Positions 54,859 through 64,000 of a DNA stretch of 64,000 nt are shown here, in pieces. The DNA lies in NCBI GenBank assembly GCA_030762175.1, contig CM060846.1, positions 180,731,041 to 180,795,040 of the forward strand, written 5' to 3'. The first letter of the stretch is position 1. The number at the start of each line of letters is the position of its first letter. The notes under the pieces are model-generated. The model made no database searches. It was not told the origin of the DNA and was given only the letters and a program-made list of their open reading frames with translations. The stretch comes from Metallyticus violacea. Lineage: Eukaryota; Arthropoda; Insecta; Mantodea; Metallyticidae. A program made the position numbers and the translations under genes.

Positions 54859-57800
54859 ATGGCTATCCTTTCGTGGAATGTGCGTGGTCTCCGTAGTCGA
54901 AGACCTGACCTCGAATTAATTTTACGTTCAACTGACCCTTTGCTTGTATGTCTCCAAGAGACTAAGCTTCGCCCAGGCGATTCTTTTAATTTACGCGGTT
55001 ACTCTTCGGTGAGATTTGATCTCCCTCCCGAAGATGGCACTCCCGCTCACGGCGGAGTTTTACTTTTAATTCGCAATAACGTGTACAGCACCTCACTACA
55101 GCTCCAGACTCCTTTACAAGCTGCCGCAGCTACAGTTCACTTTTCTGGCCTTAGTTTTTCTGTCTGCAATGTTTATTTACCTCCGTCCGGAGCCATCACC
55201 ACAGTTGACCTGGACGATCTTTTGTCTCAGCTACCACCCCCTGTTCTTCTTTTGGGGGATTTCAATGCACACCATCCCCTATGGGGTTCCACCACGGAGT
55301 GTGCAAGAGGTAACCTCTTAGCTGACTTTTTGCTAAATCACAATCTTATACTTCTCAACACTGGTCAACCTACTTTTCTCTCTGACAGCACTCATAGCTT
55401 TTCGCACTTGGACTTATCCATTTGTTCTGCCTCGCTTGCTGTACATCTCACCTGGAACGTCATCTCTGATTTACATTCCAGTGACCACTTTCCGTGTCAG
55501 ATCCATGTACTCTCTCCGAACGCACATTCACAGCGCTCGCCAAAATGGCTCATTGATAAGGCGAATTGGACTCTCTATCGATCTTTGGCCGAATTTTCAG
55601 GGTGTGACTTTCCATCTATCGACGTCGCGATCGAGCACCTCCGTACTGTCATCATAACAGCCGCAGATAAGGCTATTCCCCGGTCGTCTTGTCACCCCAG
55701 ACGCTTACCGGTTCCTTGGTGGAACGATGAATGCCGGGATGCATTGCGTGCACGCCGAGGTGCTCTCCGAGTTTTTCGTCGCCACCCTACTTCAGCAAAT
55801 ATGATCTGCTACAAACAACTTCGCGCCAAATGCCGCCGAGTCATTAAGGATAGCAAAAAGGCTTCTTGGATTTCTTTTACCTCTTCTTTTAACCGCACAA
55901 CGCCTTCATCCGTAGTTTGGGAACGGCTACGCCGCGTTGCTGGGAAACCAAGGTTTACACCTATACCCGGTCTTAGGATTTTAAATCGAGTGCTCACCAC
56001 TCCGACTGACGTCGCCAATGTTTTAGGGCAAACCTTTGCTGATGTTTCTAGTTCCGCCAATTACCCGGCTACATTTCGCGCATTAAGGGAGCAGGTTGAG
56101 AGGAAAGGTTTCTCGTTTGCCTCCGACCATCAGGAGAGATACAACGTTCCTTTTACCGCCAGGGAACTGGAGCATGCCCTTTCCACCTCTCGACACTGCG
56201 CACCGGGGCCAGATAACATTCATGTTGCTATGTTGCAGCATTTATCAGCAGAAGGCAAAGCATTTTTATTACGAACTTTTAATTTTATCTGGTGTCATGG
56301 CACATTTCCCAACGCTTGGCGATTGGCCACCGTCATTCCGATACCTAAGCCTGGAAAGGACCCTCATCTTCCTTCCAGTTACCGTCCTATTTCCCTCACC
56401 AGCTGCGTTTGCAAGGTGTTGGAACGCATGATTAACGGACGGCTTATGTGGTTTTTGGAGTCGAGAAATCTGTTGACGAACGCTCAGTGCGGTTTCCGTC
56501 GTCACCGCTCCTCTGTCGACCATCTCTTATCTCTTTCGACCCACATAATGGACGGTTTTGTGCGCAAGTGCCAAACGGTTGCTGTATTTTTCGATCTGGA
56601 GAAAGCGTACGATACTTGCTGGAGAGGCGGTATCCTCCAAACGCTTCACGATTGGAACATACGTGGGCGTATGTCTGTTTTTATTGAGGAATTTATGAAA
56701 GACCGGGTTTTTAATGTTCGCGTGGGATCAGTTTTATCGTCGAATTTTATTCAAGAGAACGGTGTACCTCAGGGCTCGGTACTAAGTTGCACACTTTTTG
56801 CCATTGCGATTAACTCTATCACCCAGTGTTTACCACCAGGAATACAATCGTCGTTATTTGTGGACGATTTTGCCATATATCTTTCCTCTCGGAGGACCTG
56901 TCTCCTGGAACGCCGCCTCCAATGCTGTCTCGACCGCCTTCACGCTTGGAGTGTCTCTCACGGGTTCCGTTTCTCCGCAGAGAAGACCGTCTGCATGAAC
57001 TTCTGGCGCCACAAGGAGTATCTTCCACCTTCGCTCCATCTTGGCCCAGACGCACTCTCCTTCGCAGACGAAGTTCGGTTCCTTGGCTTGGTGTTTGATA
57101 GGAAATTATGCTGGTCGTCGCATATAGCGCAACTCAGAGGCAAGTGTGAACGTTCTCTTTGTATTTTACGTGTTTTAAGTGGCACATCTTGGGGAGCTGA
57201 CCGGGCTATACTTTTACGTTTTTACCGCGCTCTTATCAGGTCCAAATTGGATTATGGCAGTGTTGTTTATGGCTCTGCGCGGCCTTCTGTTCTGCGCCGC
57301 CTGAACCCGATTCATCACCGGGGTATCCGTGTTGGCATTGGGGCATTCCCCACCAGTCCTGTGTTGAGTTTATGTGCGGAGTCTGGAGAACCTCCGTTGT
57401 TTTATCGTAGGGATTTTTTACTAGTTGCGTACGGTTGTCGCTTAGCTGCGCAACCTCGTCATCCCACGAATGGGCCGTTTTTTAATGTGTCTTTTGATCG
57501 TTTTTATGCTGCTCGGTCTTTTACTCCTAAGCCTCCTGGCTTTCGTTTTCGGGAGATTTTACGGATATTGGACATTGAGTTACCTGCTTTTTTCTTAGCC
57601 GGGGAAACTTTTTCTCCCCCCTGGATTTTAGCAGAGGCCCCCGTTCATCTCGGGCTTACGTCCTGTCCGAAATCATCGACCGCAGCACATATTATTCGTT
57701 GTTCTTTTAGCGAGATCAAATCCTCTTTTAATGGCTGGAATTTTATCTATACCGACGGCTCAAAATCTGACACAGGTGTAGGATGTGCTTTTGTTTTTAA

Positions 57801-58548
57801 TGGGGCTAGTTTTACGTATGGTCTTAACGTTGCAACGTCTATTTTTATGGCGGAGCTTTATGCTATCTATCGGGCGGTTTTATTTATCTCTGACCACGGG
57901 CTGGGGAACAGTGTTATATGTTCCGACTCTTTGAGTTCCATTTTAAGTTTTAGAAACCTGTACAACCTCCACCCCCTTGTACAGATGGTCCAGAATGTAG
58001 TTTTAACCCTTTTCGACGCTGGCGTCAGGGTAACACTGCTATGGGTGCCTGGACACGTCGGACTCCCTGGTAATGAGGCCGCAGATGTTGCAGCGAAATC
58101 CGCTCTTTTAGACCCTGCTGAGTACGAGCAGCGTTTTTATTTCGGGGATTTTATTCATTCACTACGTAGAGCCATTTTTTCGCGCTGGCGCGAGGAGTGG
58201 GAATTACTCCCAAATAATAAGCTCCGTGAATGTAAACCCGCCCCTTTTAACTGGTCGACTTCTTCTCGCGCTGTTCGTCGCGAAGAAGTAATTTTAGCTC
58301 GTCTTAGAATTGGGCATTGCCGTTTTAGTCACTCCCATCTTTTTAATGATCAACCCGCTCCAGCTTGCCCTCACTGTGACCAGCCCTTTACAGTGCGTCA
58401 CATTTTAATTGATTGTGTTCATCTGACAGCTTTTAGAAATAGCTTAGGTTTGCCCTCCTCTATTGAGGATTTACTTGCAGATGATGTGGCTGCTGTTGAG
58501 CGCGTGCTCCGTTTTATCCGTGTTTGCGGTTTTTGGAGCAAGGTGTGA
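54859..58548 (+). CDS. LINE ORF2: endonuclease, reverse transcriptase, RNase H
   Basis: 1,229 residues, intact. The APE-type endonuclease spans residues 1 to about 225, with NVRGLRSR, QETKL, GDFNAHHPLWG and the catalytic SDHF near 206. The reverse transcriptase spans roughly 430-760: PKPGKDPHLPSSYRPISL, FFDLEKAYD, GVPQGSVLS (about 634) and the active site FVDDFAIY (about 668). RNase H starts near 960 with YTDGSKSDTGVG, then MAELYAI, CSDSLSSI and WVPGHVGLPGNEAAD (about 1062), giving a complete D-E-D-D/H set. A C-terminal CPHCDQPFTVRHILIDC Cys/His motif lies near 1170. All catalytic residues expected by eye are present, so the protein could drive target-primed reverse transcription. Confidence 0.97.
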   Translation: MAILSWNVRGLRSRRPDLELILRSTDPLLVCLQETKLRPGDSFNLRGYSSVRFDLPPEDGTPAHGGVLLLIRNNVYSTSLQLQTPLQAAAATVHFSGLSFSVCNVYLPPSGAITTVDLDDLLSQLPPPVLLLGDFNAHHPLWGSTTECARGNLLADFLLNHNLILLNTGQPTFLSDSTHSFSHLDLSICSASLAVHLTWNVISDLHSSDHFPCQIHVLSPNAHSQRSPKWLIDKANWTLYRSLAEFSGCDFPSIDVAIEHLRTVIITAADKAIPRSSCHPRRLPVPWWNDECRDALRARRGALRVFRRHPTSANMICYKQLRAKCRRVIKDSKKASWISFTSSFNRTTPSSVVWERLRRVAGKPRFTPIPGLRILNRVLTTPTDVANVLGQTFADVSSSANYPATFRALREQVERKGFSFASDHQERYNVPFTARELEHALSTSRHCAPGPDNIHVAMLQHLSAEGKAFLLRTFNFIWCHGTFPNAWRLATVIPIPKPGKDPHLPSSYRPISLTSCVCKVLERMINGRLMWFLESRNLLTNAQCGFRRHRSSVDHLLSLSTHIMDGFVRKCQTVAVFFDLEKAYDTCWRGGILQTLHDWNIRGRMSVFIEEFMKDRVFNVRVGSVLSSNFIQENGVPQGSVLSCTLFAIAINSITQCLPPGIQSSLFVDDFAIYLSSRRTCLLERRLQCCLDRLHAWSVSHGFRFSAEKTVCMNFWRHKEYLPPSLHLGPDALSFADEVRFLGLVFDRKLCWSSHIAQLRGKCERSLCILRVLSGTSWGADRAILLRFYRALIRSKLDYGSVVYGSARPSVLRRLNPIHHRGIRVGIGAFPTSPVLSLCAESGEPPLFYRRDFLLVAYGCRLAAQPRHPTNGPFFNVSFDRFYAARSFTPKPPGFRFREILRILDIELPAFFLAGETFSPPWILAEAPVHLGLTSCPKSSTAAHIIRCSFSEIKSSFNGWNFIYTDGSKSDTGVGCAFVFNGASFTYGLNVATSIFMAELYAIYRAVLFISDHGLGNSVICSDSLSSILSFRNLYNLHPLVQMVQNVVLTLFDAGVRVTLLWVPGHVGLPGNEAADVAAKSALLDPAEYEQRFYFGDFIHSLRRAIFSRWREEWELLPNNKLRECKPAPFNWSTSSRAVRREEVILARLRIGHCRFSHSHLFNDQPAPACPHCDQPFTVRHILIDCVHLTAFRNSLGLPSSIEDLLADDVAAVERVLRFIRVCGFWSKV

Positions 58549-59052
58549 GGTGTTCTCTTTTTATCCATGACGGCATTGTTAGACGCTTTTAAGACTGTTG
58601 TTGTTTCAGCATTTGATGCATTGTTTTTAGTACCAGTCTTTTATTGCGTTGTTTTATATAACCTTTGTTACTGTTTTGGGGTTTTATTGTTGCCAGTTTA
58701 GACTTTTACAATACTGGTTTATTTTCGGCTTTTGCTGATGTTTTTTACTACCAGATTTTATATGTTCTAGTGTTGGTGGTTACAGGGTTTTATTGACCCT
58801 TTTTAGACCATTATAGGACTGTTGCTTTTCGCTATTGCGGCTTTATTTTAATACCAGTCCTTTGTTGACCATTACACCCATTTGTTATTTGTTATGGGTT
58901 TTTATTTTGTTGCACTAAGTGCTATTGTTATTCACCCTAAGACACTATTTGTGTCAACTATTTATTTTTAGATCTGGCGCAGTTTTTAGTGTGTTTGGGC
59001 GCTAATGACCTTTGATGTTGTGCGCCCCTTAAACAATAATCATCATCATCAT
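58549..59052 (+). other. LINE 3' UTR and CAT-repeat tail
   Basis: T-rich sequence with repeated ACCAGT and TTTTAGAC-like elements, ending in AATAATCATCATCATCATCAT. The tail repeats replace poly(A), as in several I-group LINEs, and probably prime second-site recognition. Confidence 0.8.
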
Positions 59053-59063
59053 CTTAGCAAAAT
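59053..59063. repeat. Right target-site duplication of the LINE (CTTAGCAAAAT)
   Basis: Exact copy of 53087-53097. Confidence 0.9.
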
Positions 59064-59104
59064 ATGCCTTTCACCCCTACCAAAGCCTTTTTGTACGGTG
59101 ATTG

Positions 59105-59215
59105 GTTGAAGGGTTCCGCATGCGCAGTAGAAAACCTGTTATCATTGGCTGTGTGCTTAGTCTAAGGAGTGGAGTGTCATGTATAAAAGTTCTGTGGCTC
59201 CGAAAGGTAGTTATA
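59105..59215 (+). promoter_or_regulatory. Promoter of Polinton 2 DNA polymerase B
   Basis: TATAAAA at 59182-59188 lies 41 nt before the ATG at 59229. Upstream are two ATTGG (inverted CCAAT) boxes near 59101 and 59145 and a GCATGCGCAGT element at about 59118, the half-site form of the NRF-1-type palindrome. No intron is evident, unlike Polinton 1. Confidence 0.6.
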
Positions 59216-59228
59216 TCTGGTGGTAAAC

Positions 59229-62200
59229 ATGTCTACCATCAATGAACCAACTCTCAAAAGAACACGCAAGGTCATCAACAAAGACTGAAGAGGTGAATCT
59301 TCTACAAGGAATGGTGATGGCTGTGTTCACCCATCTACCAGCACCAATGTCTGCGATCGGCCTGCTATCGGCAACGAGGCTTCTAGAAATAGTGTTGGTG
59401 AACAGCTGTCTACCAGAAACTTCTCGTCTGGTATCGTTTGTGGTGGGTCTTCTGCCGTCAAGAGAGCATGCATGGGGGACAACCTTACTCTCAAGAGAGC
59501 ACGCGGTGGAAATAAGCTTACTCTCAAGAGAGCACGCAGTGGACGAGAGTGGAGTCTAGTTGATGGATTCCCATCAATTTTAGATGGGGTCTTCAACAAA
59601 GGTGATAAGTCTTCTCTTACTAACGGTGAGGGCCGTGATCATCGTTCTACCAGCACTGATGACTGCGATCAGCTTTCTACCGGAAACTCCTCATCCGGTC
59701 TTGGTGCGTCTTCTAACAGAAATTGTGGTGGATAAACTTCTATTGTTGATGAACCATCTGCTGCTGATCATCCTGCTGCTACCATTGAACCACAGGTAAG
59801 TGCAACCTTGCAACCTAATTTCGAAATTATAATCCATAGCCAGAGGGCGGCTAAAACTTTTTTATTTGGGTATGCTGAAAGTGAAATTATATTGAGCTCG
59901 ATGCCTAAAGGTACGGATTCTAACCAATGGGTTTCTAAGGTGTTTCATGATTATTTATCTTTTGTTTATGACAATCTACTTATAAATCAGCCAGGGTTCA
60001 TACGAATAACCATTCATGAGAACAAAAATCCTGCTGGGCCTTTTAAAATGAGTGTCCATAGGTTTGATCAGGGGAATCCCGAAGCCATATTGAAATCAAT
60101 GGAGAAAATAATGCAAAGTAACAAAGAGTTTTTTTTGGGAGAGGCAATCAAAATTTCGTGTATTTGGACAAATGAAATATCAGGTTCATGCTACAAACGC
60201 TGCGACGACTGTAGTAAAAACAGAGGAATTATAGAAATAAAAAACAAGGACAATCATTGTCCTCCTAGAGCCATCGCAGTGTGTAAATCCAAAATTAACG
60301 GGGATTGTCATTACGATTCTATTCATCGCTATAACCATATGCAAAAACAATGGTCTGTGGAATTGTGTGAGAAATACTTTGACATGGTAATAAAGGAGTA
60401 TTCCATCACTGTTTTTGGCGGCCATAATAACCCAAATGTCCACAACAAATCGGAAATTAACATCGATAAACATATCGATGTAATATTCCACGATAGCCAT
60501 TTTAATGCAATTGTAAGCCTACACGGAGCATTCAAGTTTAAGTGGTGTTGCCGCCATTGTAATTTTTCCTCACTAAATAAGAAAGAAACTCACCGGTGTG
60601 ACCTAAACTGTGTCAAATGTCGACAGAGGTGTCCAACTTCATTTGATAATTATGTGAAATGTCAATCGCTTCGCGAATTCAATATGAGACCGGTGTTTAA
60701 TAATCATTTGACTAAGGGAAAATATTACCCTAAAACCATCTCAGTGTGTCACGAAGAAAAAGTATGGTCGTTGTGTAACACACTTGTGAACATGAGGCTT
60801 ATGAAAACTCCTCACCACGTTTGACCACGTCACACAGCCCGGGTTGGAATTCCGAGACATTGTCATCATAGCACACAACTTGAGGTCATATAATGGGACA
60901 GTATATGTTAAAGCACATGGTGGGGAGCCTAAATTGGGACCCCGAGTTTATTATGAATAGAAGCAAAATTTACGGAATGAAGTATAAGAGTGTGATTTTT
61001 CAAGACACTTTGAATTTCATTCTTATGCCACTGTCTCGCTTTTCAAAGACATTTCCACTCCCCGAATGTAAAGGTTATTTTCCTTACCTGTTCAACACAA
61101 AGGACAATGAAAAGTATGTTGATCCTGTACCTGAGCAAAAATATTACTGCCCTGATGGCATGAGCGTTGATGCCCGAAAGATTTTCGGGCAGTGGCATAA
61201 TGAATACGTGTCCTCAAATTATGAATTGACACGAAAAAGGAAATGGTGCCTTACTGTAAAACCGAGGTTTATCTCATTAGTCAGGTTGTTTCCAAATTTA
61301 GGAAGCAATTTACTGACGAGAATGGTATTAACCCATTTAGAGAAGGCGTCACCATTGCTGACTCATGTATGGATGTTTACAGGAAACGGATGATGCCAAA
61401 AAATAAAATTCCACTTATTTCTGGAGGTGGATACCACTTAGATGATAAGCAATAGCGGGTAGCTTTATCTGACTGTCTTGATTGGAACAGCAGCAATCAG
61501 TCATCATACGGCAGGCTTATCGGTGCCGGAAAATTAAAGTTTTAGCGCATAAAGTGGACGGGTATAAAGAAGAAGAGAAGTATATCCATTTCTTTCATGG
61601 ATACTTCTACCACGGTTGCACACGTTGTTATTCAAATAGGAATTCTAGGTTATGCAACACGGGTAACGAGACCATGGGTTCCAGATATGAGGGTACCGTG
61701 AAGGTCACGAAGATGATGAGAGATGCTGGCTACGACGTGACCGAGATGTGGGAGTGTGAATTCAATGACTTGATTAAGGCCAATGGTGTTTTGGCAGATG
61801 TTGTCAAAATTTTTCCCTACCCCGAGCCTCTCAACCCACGCAATGCCTTCTTTGGTGGACGTAAAAATTGTACCAAAATCTACTGCGAGGCCTCTGGATA
61901 TATGAAAATGTTTTACTACGACGTGTGCAGTTTGTACGCGTTCGTAAATAAGACCAAGGCTTACCCCGTTGGACACCCTAAGATTCATGTGGATAATTTA
62001 AACAATTTGCAAGATGTTGAGGGTGGTGTTGTAAAATGTAAAATTCTTCCCCCGGAAAGACTGTACCACCCCGTCCTGCCATTGCGCATTAACGGTAAAC
62101 TTATGTTTCCGCTATGTCGCATATGCGCAGAGATGGACAATCATACATAGTGCACGTATACAGAGGACAAAAGATGTATGGTAGGCACCTGGGTAATGGA

Positions 62201-63235
62201 CGAGATTAAAGTGGCATTAGAGTAAGATTATAGGGTGATGCATGTGCATGAAAATTGGGAGTGTGACATGGTGCGCTCTAACCTCTTCATCGGAGAAAAG
62301 GGCTTTTTCAGGACTATGTGAATCAGTTTCTGTAAATTGAAACGGAAGCTTCCGGTTGGTCCAAAAATTGCGACATTCCTGCGATGAGAAATGAGTATAT
62401 CGCACTATTTTTGGAAAAATAAGGACTAGCACTGTACGAAGACGCTATTGAACACAATCCTGGCAGGAGCGAGTTGGATAAACTGATGTTAAGCTCCTTT
62501 TGGGGAAAATATGGCCAGCGAGATAACATGCCTACTTGTGAGCTTGTGAGAGTTGGATAAACTGATGTTAAGCTCCTTTTGGGAAAATTATGGCCAGCGA
62601 GATAACATTGTGAGCTTGTGAAAGGTTATTCGAGGCTCATAGACCTACTCAATGACCCATGTGTAGAGGTACAGTCTTACCTGCTCGCTACAGAGGAGGT
62701 GATGTACACAGTATGGAAAGATTTCGATCAGAACCATAAATTGAATCGCACCACTAATACAGTCATAGATGCATATACAACTTCCCATGCAAGAATCGAG
62801 CTCTATTCCTATCTTAGGAGATTGGGTGAGCGAGTGTGTTATTTCGACACAAATTGTCTTATAGTCACGTGCAGACCGGGGTAATGGATGCCTCTCACGT
62901 GTCTATTTTTAGGGTGTATGACAGATCAAATGGAAAAGTACGGTGATGGCGCATATATTAGCAGATTTGTATCTATAGGCACAAAAAGTTACACCATAGA
63001 GGTTAAGTGTGGGGATAAGACGCACTTGGGCTTTAAAATTAAAGGTACTGAGGGATAATTCAATGTCAACTCAATGTCGGTAGTACTTGAAGGCACACAG
63101 ATTTCTAGGAAATTTCTAGGAACTAAGGTAACAGATTTTTCCGTGAAAACCTATAGGATGGTGGTCAACAAGCGTGTACAGAGTGAAAAATGTATTCCTA
63201 CCCGTATGGGTATAAAAGAAGCGGTGTCTAAATGA
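59229..63235 (+). pseudogene. POLB: Polinton 2 DNA polymerase B, multiply broken
   Basis: The frame opens at ATG 59229 (MSTINEPTLKRTRK). The N-terminal 170 codons are low complexity with repeated TLKRAR units and contain stops at 59286-59288 and 59733-59735. The conserved part follows: IEIKNKDNHCPPRA (about 60226), a Cys/His-rich zone (about 60540-60680), exonuclease II-like AHNLRSYNG (about 60870), KGYFPYLFNTKD (about 61070), exonuclease III-like YCKTEVYL (about 61250, a glutamate where aspartate is expected), GGRKNCTKIY and palm motif A YYDVCSLYA (about 61915). The motif B region FWGK is duplicated, and motif C reads YFDTNC (62840-62857) where YxDTDS is required. Many frameshifts and stops make it a pseudogene. 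The stop at 63233 overlaps the ATPase start. Confidence 0.92.
62472..62625 (+). repeat. 79-bp tandem duplication inside polymerase motif B
   Basis: AGTTGGATAAACTGATGTTA and the following bases occur at 62472 and again at 62551, nearly identical apart from one lost G, one shifted base and a 7-bp loss. It repeats the codons for the conserved FWGK motif B. Confidence 0.93.
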
Positions 63236-63859
63236 GAGCACATCAGTCACCCACAATGTCTATTAACCAACACATTAAATTTAATTTCCCGTGCACCATG
63301 CTAATTGCAGGTCCTTCGCGGGGCGGTAAGTCTACATTTGTGAATAATTTAATTAGAAATGCATGTCAGACATTTGACAGACCCATGATAAAAGTGCTGT
63401 GGTGTCATCCATTAGAATATTGTGCTAACCTAAGCTAGTTCTTCGCACAGCCTGCGGGTATACCAGATTTGGAGACTGTTAGCGAGAGAGATTTAGTTAT
63501 TTTAGACTATTTAATGTATGAAGCAGACGGGGAAATCGTGTCAAATTTTTTCACTAGAGCTTCACATCACTAACGCTTTGGAATTATTTATATATTACAA
63601 AACGTGTTTCCACAAGGAAAAAAATTTCGAACTATATCTCTAAATGCTAACAACATTTTCGTGTTTAAAAACAATTGAGATAAAATTTAAATTGATAGAT
63701 TTTGTTAACAGATCGACCCAAAGAACACTAGGTTTCTGTTAAAGGAGTTTTAAGGCTATTGAAAACCCGCACAGTTATCTAGTGTTGGATTGCGCCCGGT
63801 ACACGCCAAATCAATACAGGTATCGAACCGCTGTCCTACAAGAAGAAACTCCTTATTAA
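63232..63859 (+). pseudogene. ATP: Polinton 2 packaging ATPase, broken
   Basis: It starts at ATG 63232, overlapping the polymerase stop (AAATGA). Walker A is AGPSRGGKST (about 63308) and the Walker B strand is LVILDYLM (about 63499), followed by NFFTRASHH and IIYILQNVFPQGK, as in the ATPase of Polinton 1. Stops occur at 63436-63438 and about 63571, with further stops and shifts after 63670. The C-terminal segment with RYRTAVLQ ends at TAA 63857-63859. The residue after the Walker B aspartate is tyrosine. Confidence 0.88.
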
Positions 63860-63916
63860 TTTATAGCCAGTTGTTGACCTCTTTTCTGAAGGTTTTATTT
63901 GAGTGCTCCCCGAGAG

Positions 63917-63948
63917 TTTAAATAAACGAGCAACGATCACATTTCAGT
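63917..63948 (+). promoter_or_regulatory. TATA-like box plus TCAGT initiator of the next gene
   Basis: TTTAAATAAA at 63917-63926 is followed by TCAGT at 63944-63948, a spacing of 27 nt, matching the arthropod core promoter. Confidence 0.65.
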
Positions 63949-63972
63949 CATTTTATCACAGACACAGGCAGG

Positions 63973-64000
63973 ATGAGCATTGGAAGACTGAGTAGCCCAC
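63973..64000 (+). CDS. Start of a further Polinton 2 gene, cut by the window edge
   Basis: ATG 63973 begins MSIGRLSSP and the frame is open to the last base. It lies 25 nt after a TCAGT initiator. Too short to assign. Confidence 0.4.

Larger units (their letters stand above)
53098..59052 (+). mobile_element. Full-length non-LTR retrotransposon with two open ORFs
   Basis: A 5,955-bp element bounded by an 11-bp duplication. It has a GC-rich 5' UTR, ORF1 (53540-54820), a 38-bp spacer, ORF2 (54859-58548), a 3' UTR and a tail of CAT/ATC units (59039-59052) instead of poly(A). The endonuclease, reverse transcriptase, RNase H and C-terminal Cys/His motif place it in the I-like group of LINEs; I cannot fix the clade by eye. 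Both ORFs are uninterrupted and much more GC-rich than the surroundings, so the insertion is young and potentially active. Confidence 0.95.
59064..64000 (+). mobile_element. Second Polinton (Polinton 2), partial, runs off the right edge
   Basis: DNA polymerase B and packaging ATPase of Polinton type lie in the same order and strand as in Polinton 1. Their sequences differ throughout, so this is another family. The left terminal repeat is not identified; it must lie left of the LINE, possibly in the tandem array at 52185-53086. The right end is outside the window. Both genes are broken. Confidence 0.85.

Noticed and set aside
54122..57185. Numerous antisense and alternative frames inside the LINE ORFs
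   Set aside because: They are shadows of ORF1 and ORF2, which have clear domains and continuous frames.

Overview
The window looks like repeat-dominated nuclear DNA of an invertebrate, most likely an arthropod and probably an insect with a large genome. The reasons are the AT-rich background, many tRNA-headed SINEs with A tails, spliceosomal intron signals, TATA boxes followed about 27-31 nt later by an arthropod-type TCAGT initiator, and nested eukaryotic transposons. I recognise no host protein-coding gene, no genuine tRNA or rRNA gene and nothing prokaryotic. Naming the species would be a guess.

The best-defined object is a complete Maverick/Polinton element at 7746-22677 (14,932 bp). It has terminal inverted repeats of about 500 bp and a perfect 6-bp target duplication (ACCACA), and it sits inside a decayed Ty3/Gypsy-like retroelement (leader at 7371-7739, gag/pol remnants at 22684-25720). 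Four genes on its left run leftward: two uncharacterised proteins, a dUTPase, and a small conserved protein. Diverging from them are protein-primed family B DNA polymerase, packaging ATPase, a small hydrophobic-tailed protein, a conserved unknown, integrase, penton-like minor capsid protein, an RNase H-fold-like protein, a basic virion-type protein, major capsid protein, adenain-like protease, a second RNase H-fold-like protein and another conserved unknown. Together these are a replication, packaging, capsid and integration set. Most genes carry one or more stops or frameshifts. The ATPase, the integrase core, one RNase H-like gene and the basic virion protein remain open. The divergent promoter between the replication genes has mirror-image 5' UTR introns of 79 and 80 bp that end one base before each start codon.

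From 22.7 to 34.4 kb the sequence is Gypsy remnants, SINEs, simple repeats and unrecognised AT-rich DNA, with one CpG-rich island near 30.3-30.6 kb. From about 34.45 to 43.0 kb lies a large foldback-like structure: inverted arms built of degenerate tandem repeats, with a dead piggyBac-type transposase inside. From 43 to 52 kb there are more SINEs, long trinucleotide arrays, a decayed LINE reverse transcriptase and a deleted transposase.

At 53098-59052 there is a full-length non-LTR retrotransposon with two open ORFs and an 11-bp target duplication. It inserted just upstream of a second, different Polinton that begins before 59229 and runs off the right edge. That element shows a TATA promoter, a multiply broken DNA polymerase B with a mutated catalytic motif C, a broken packaging ATPase, and the promoter and first codons of a further gene. 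The insertion order that can be read is Gypsy then Polinton 1, and Polinton 2 then LINE.
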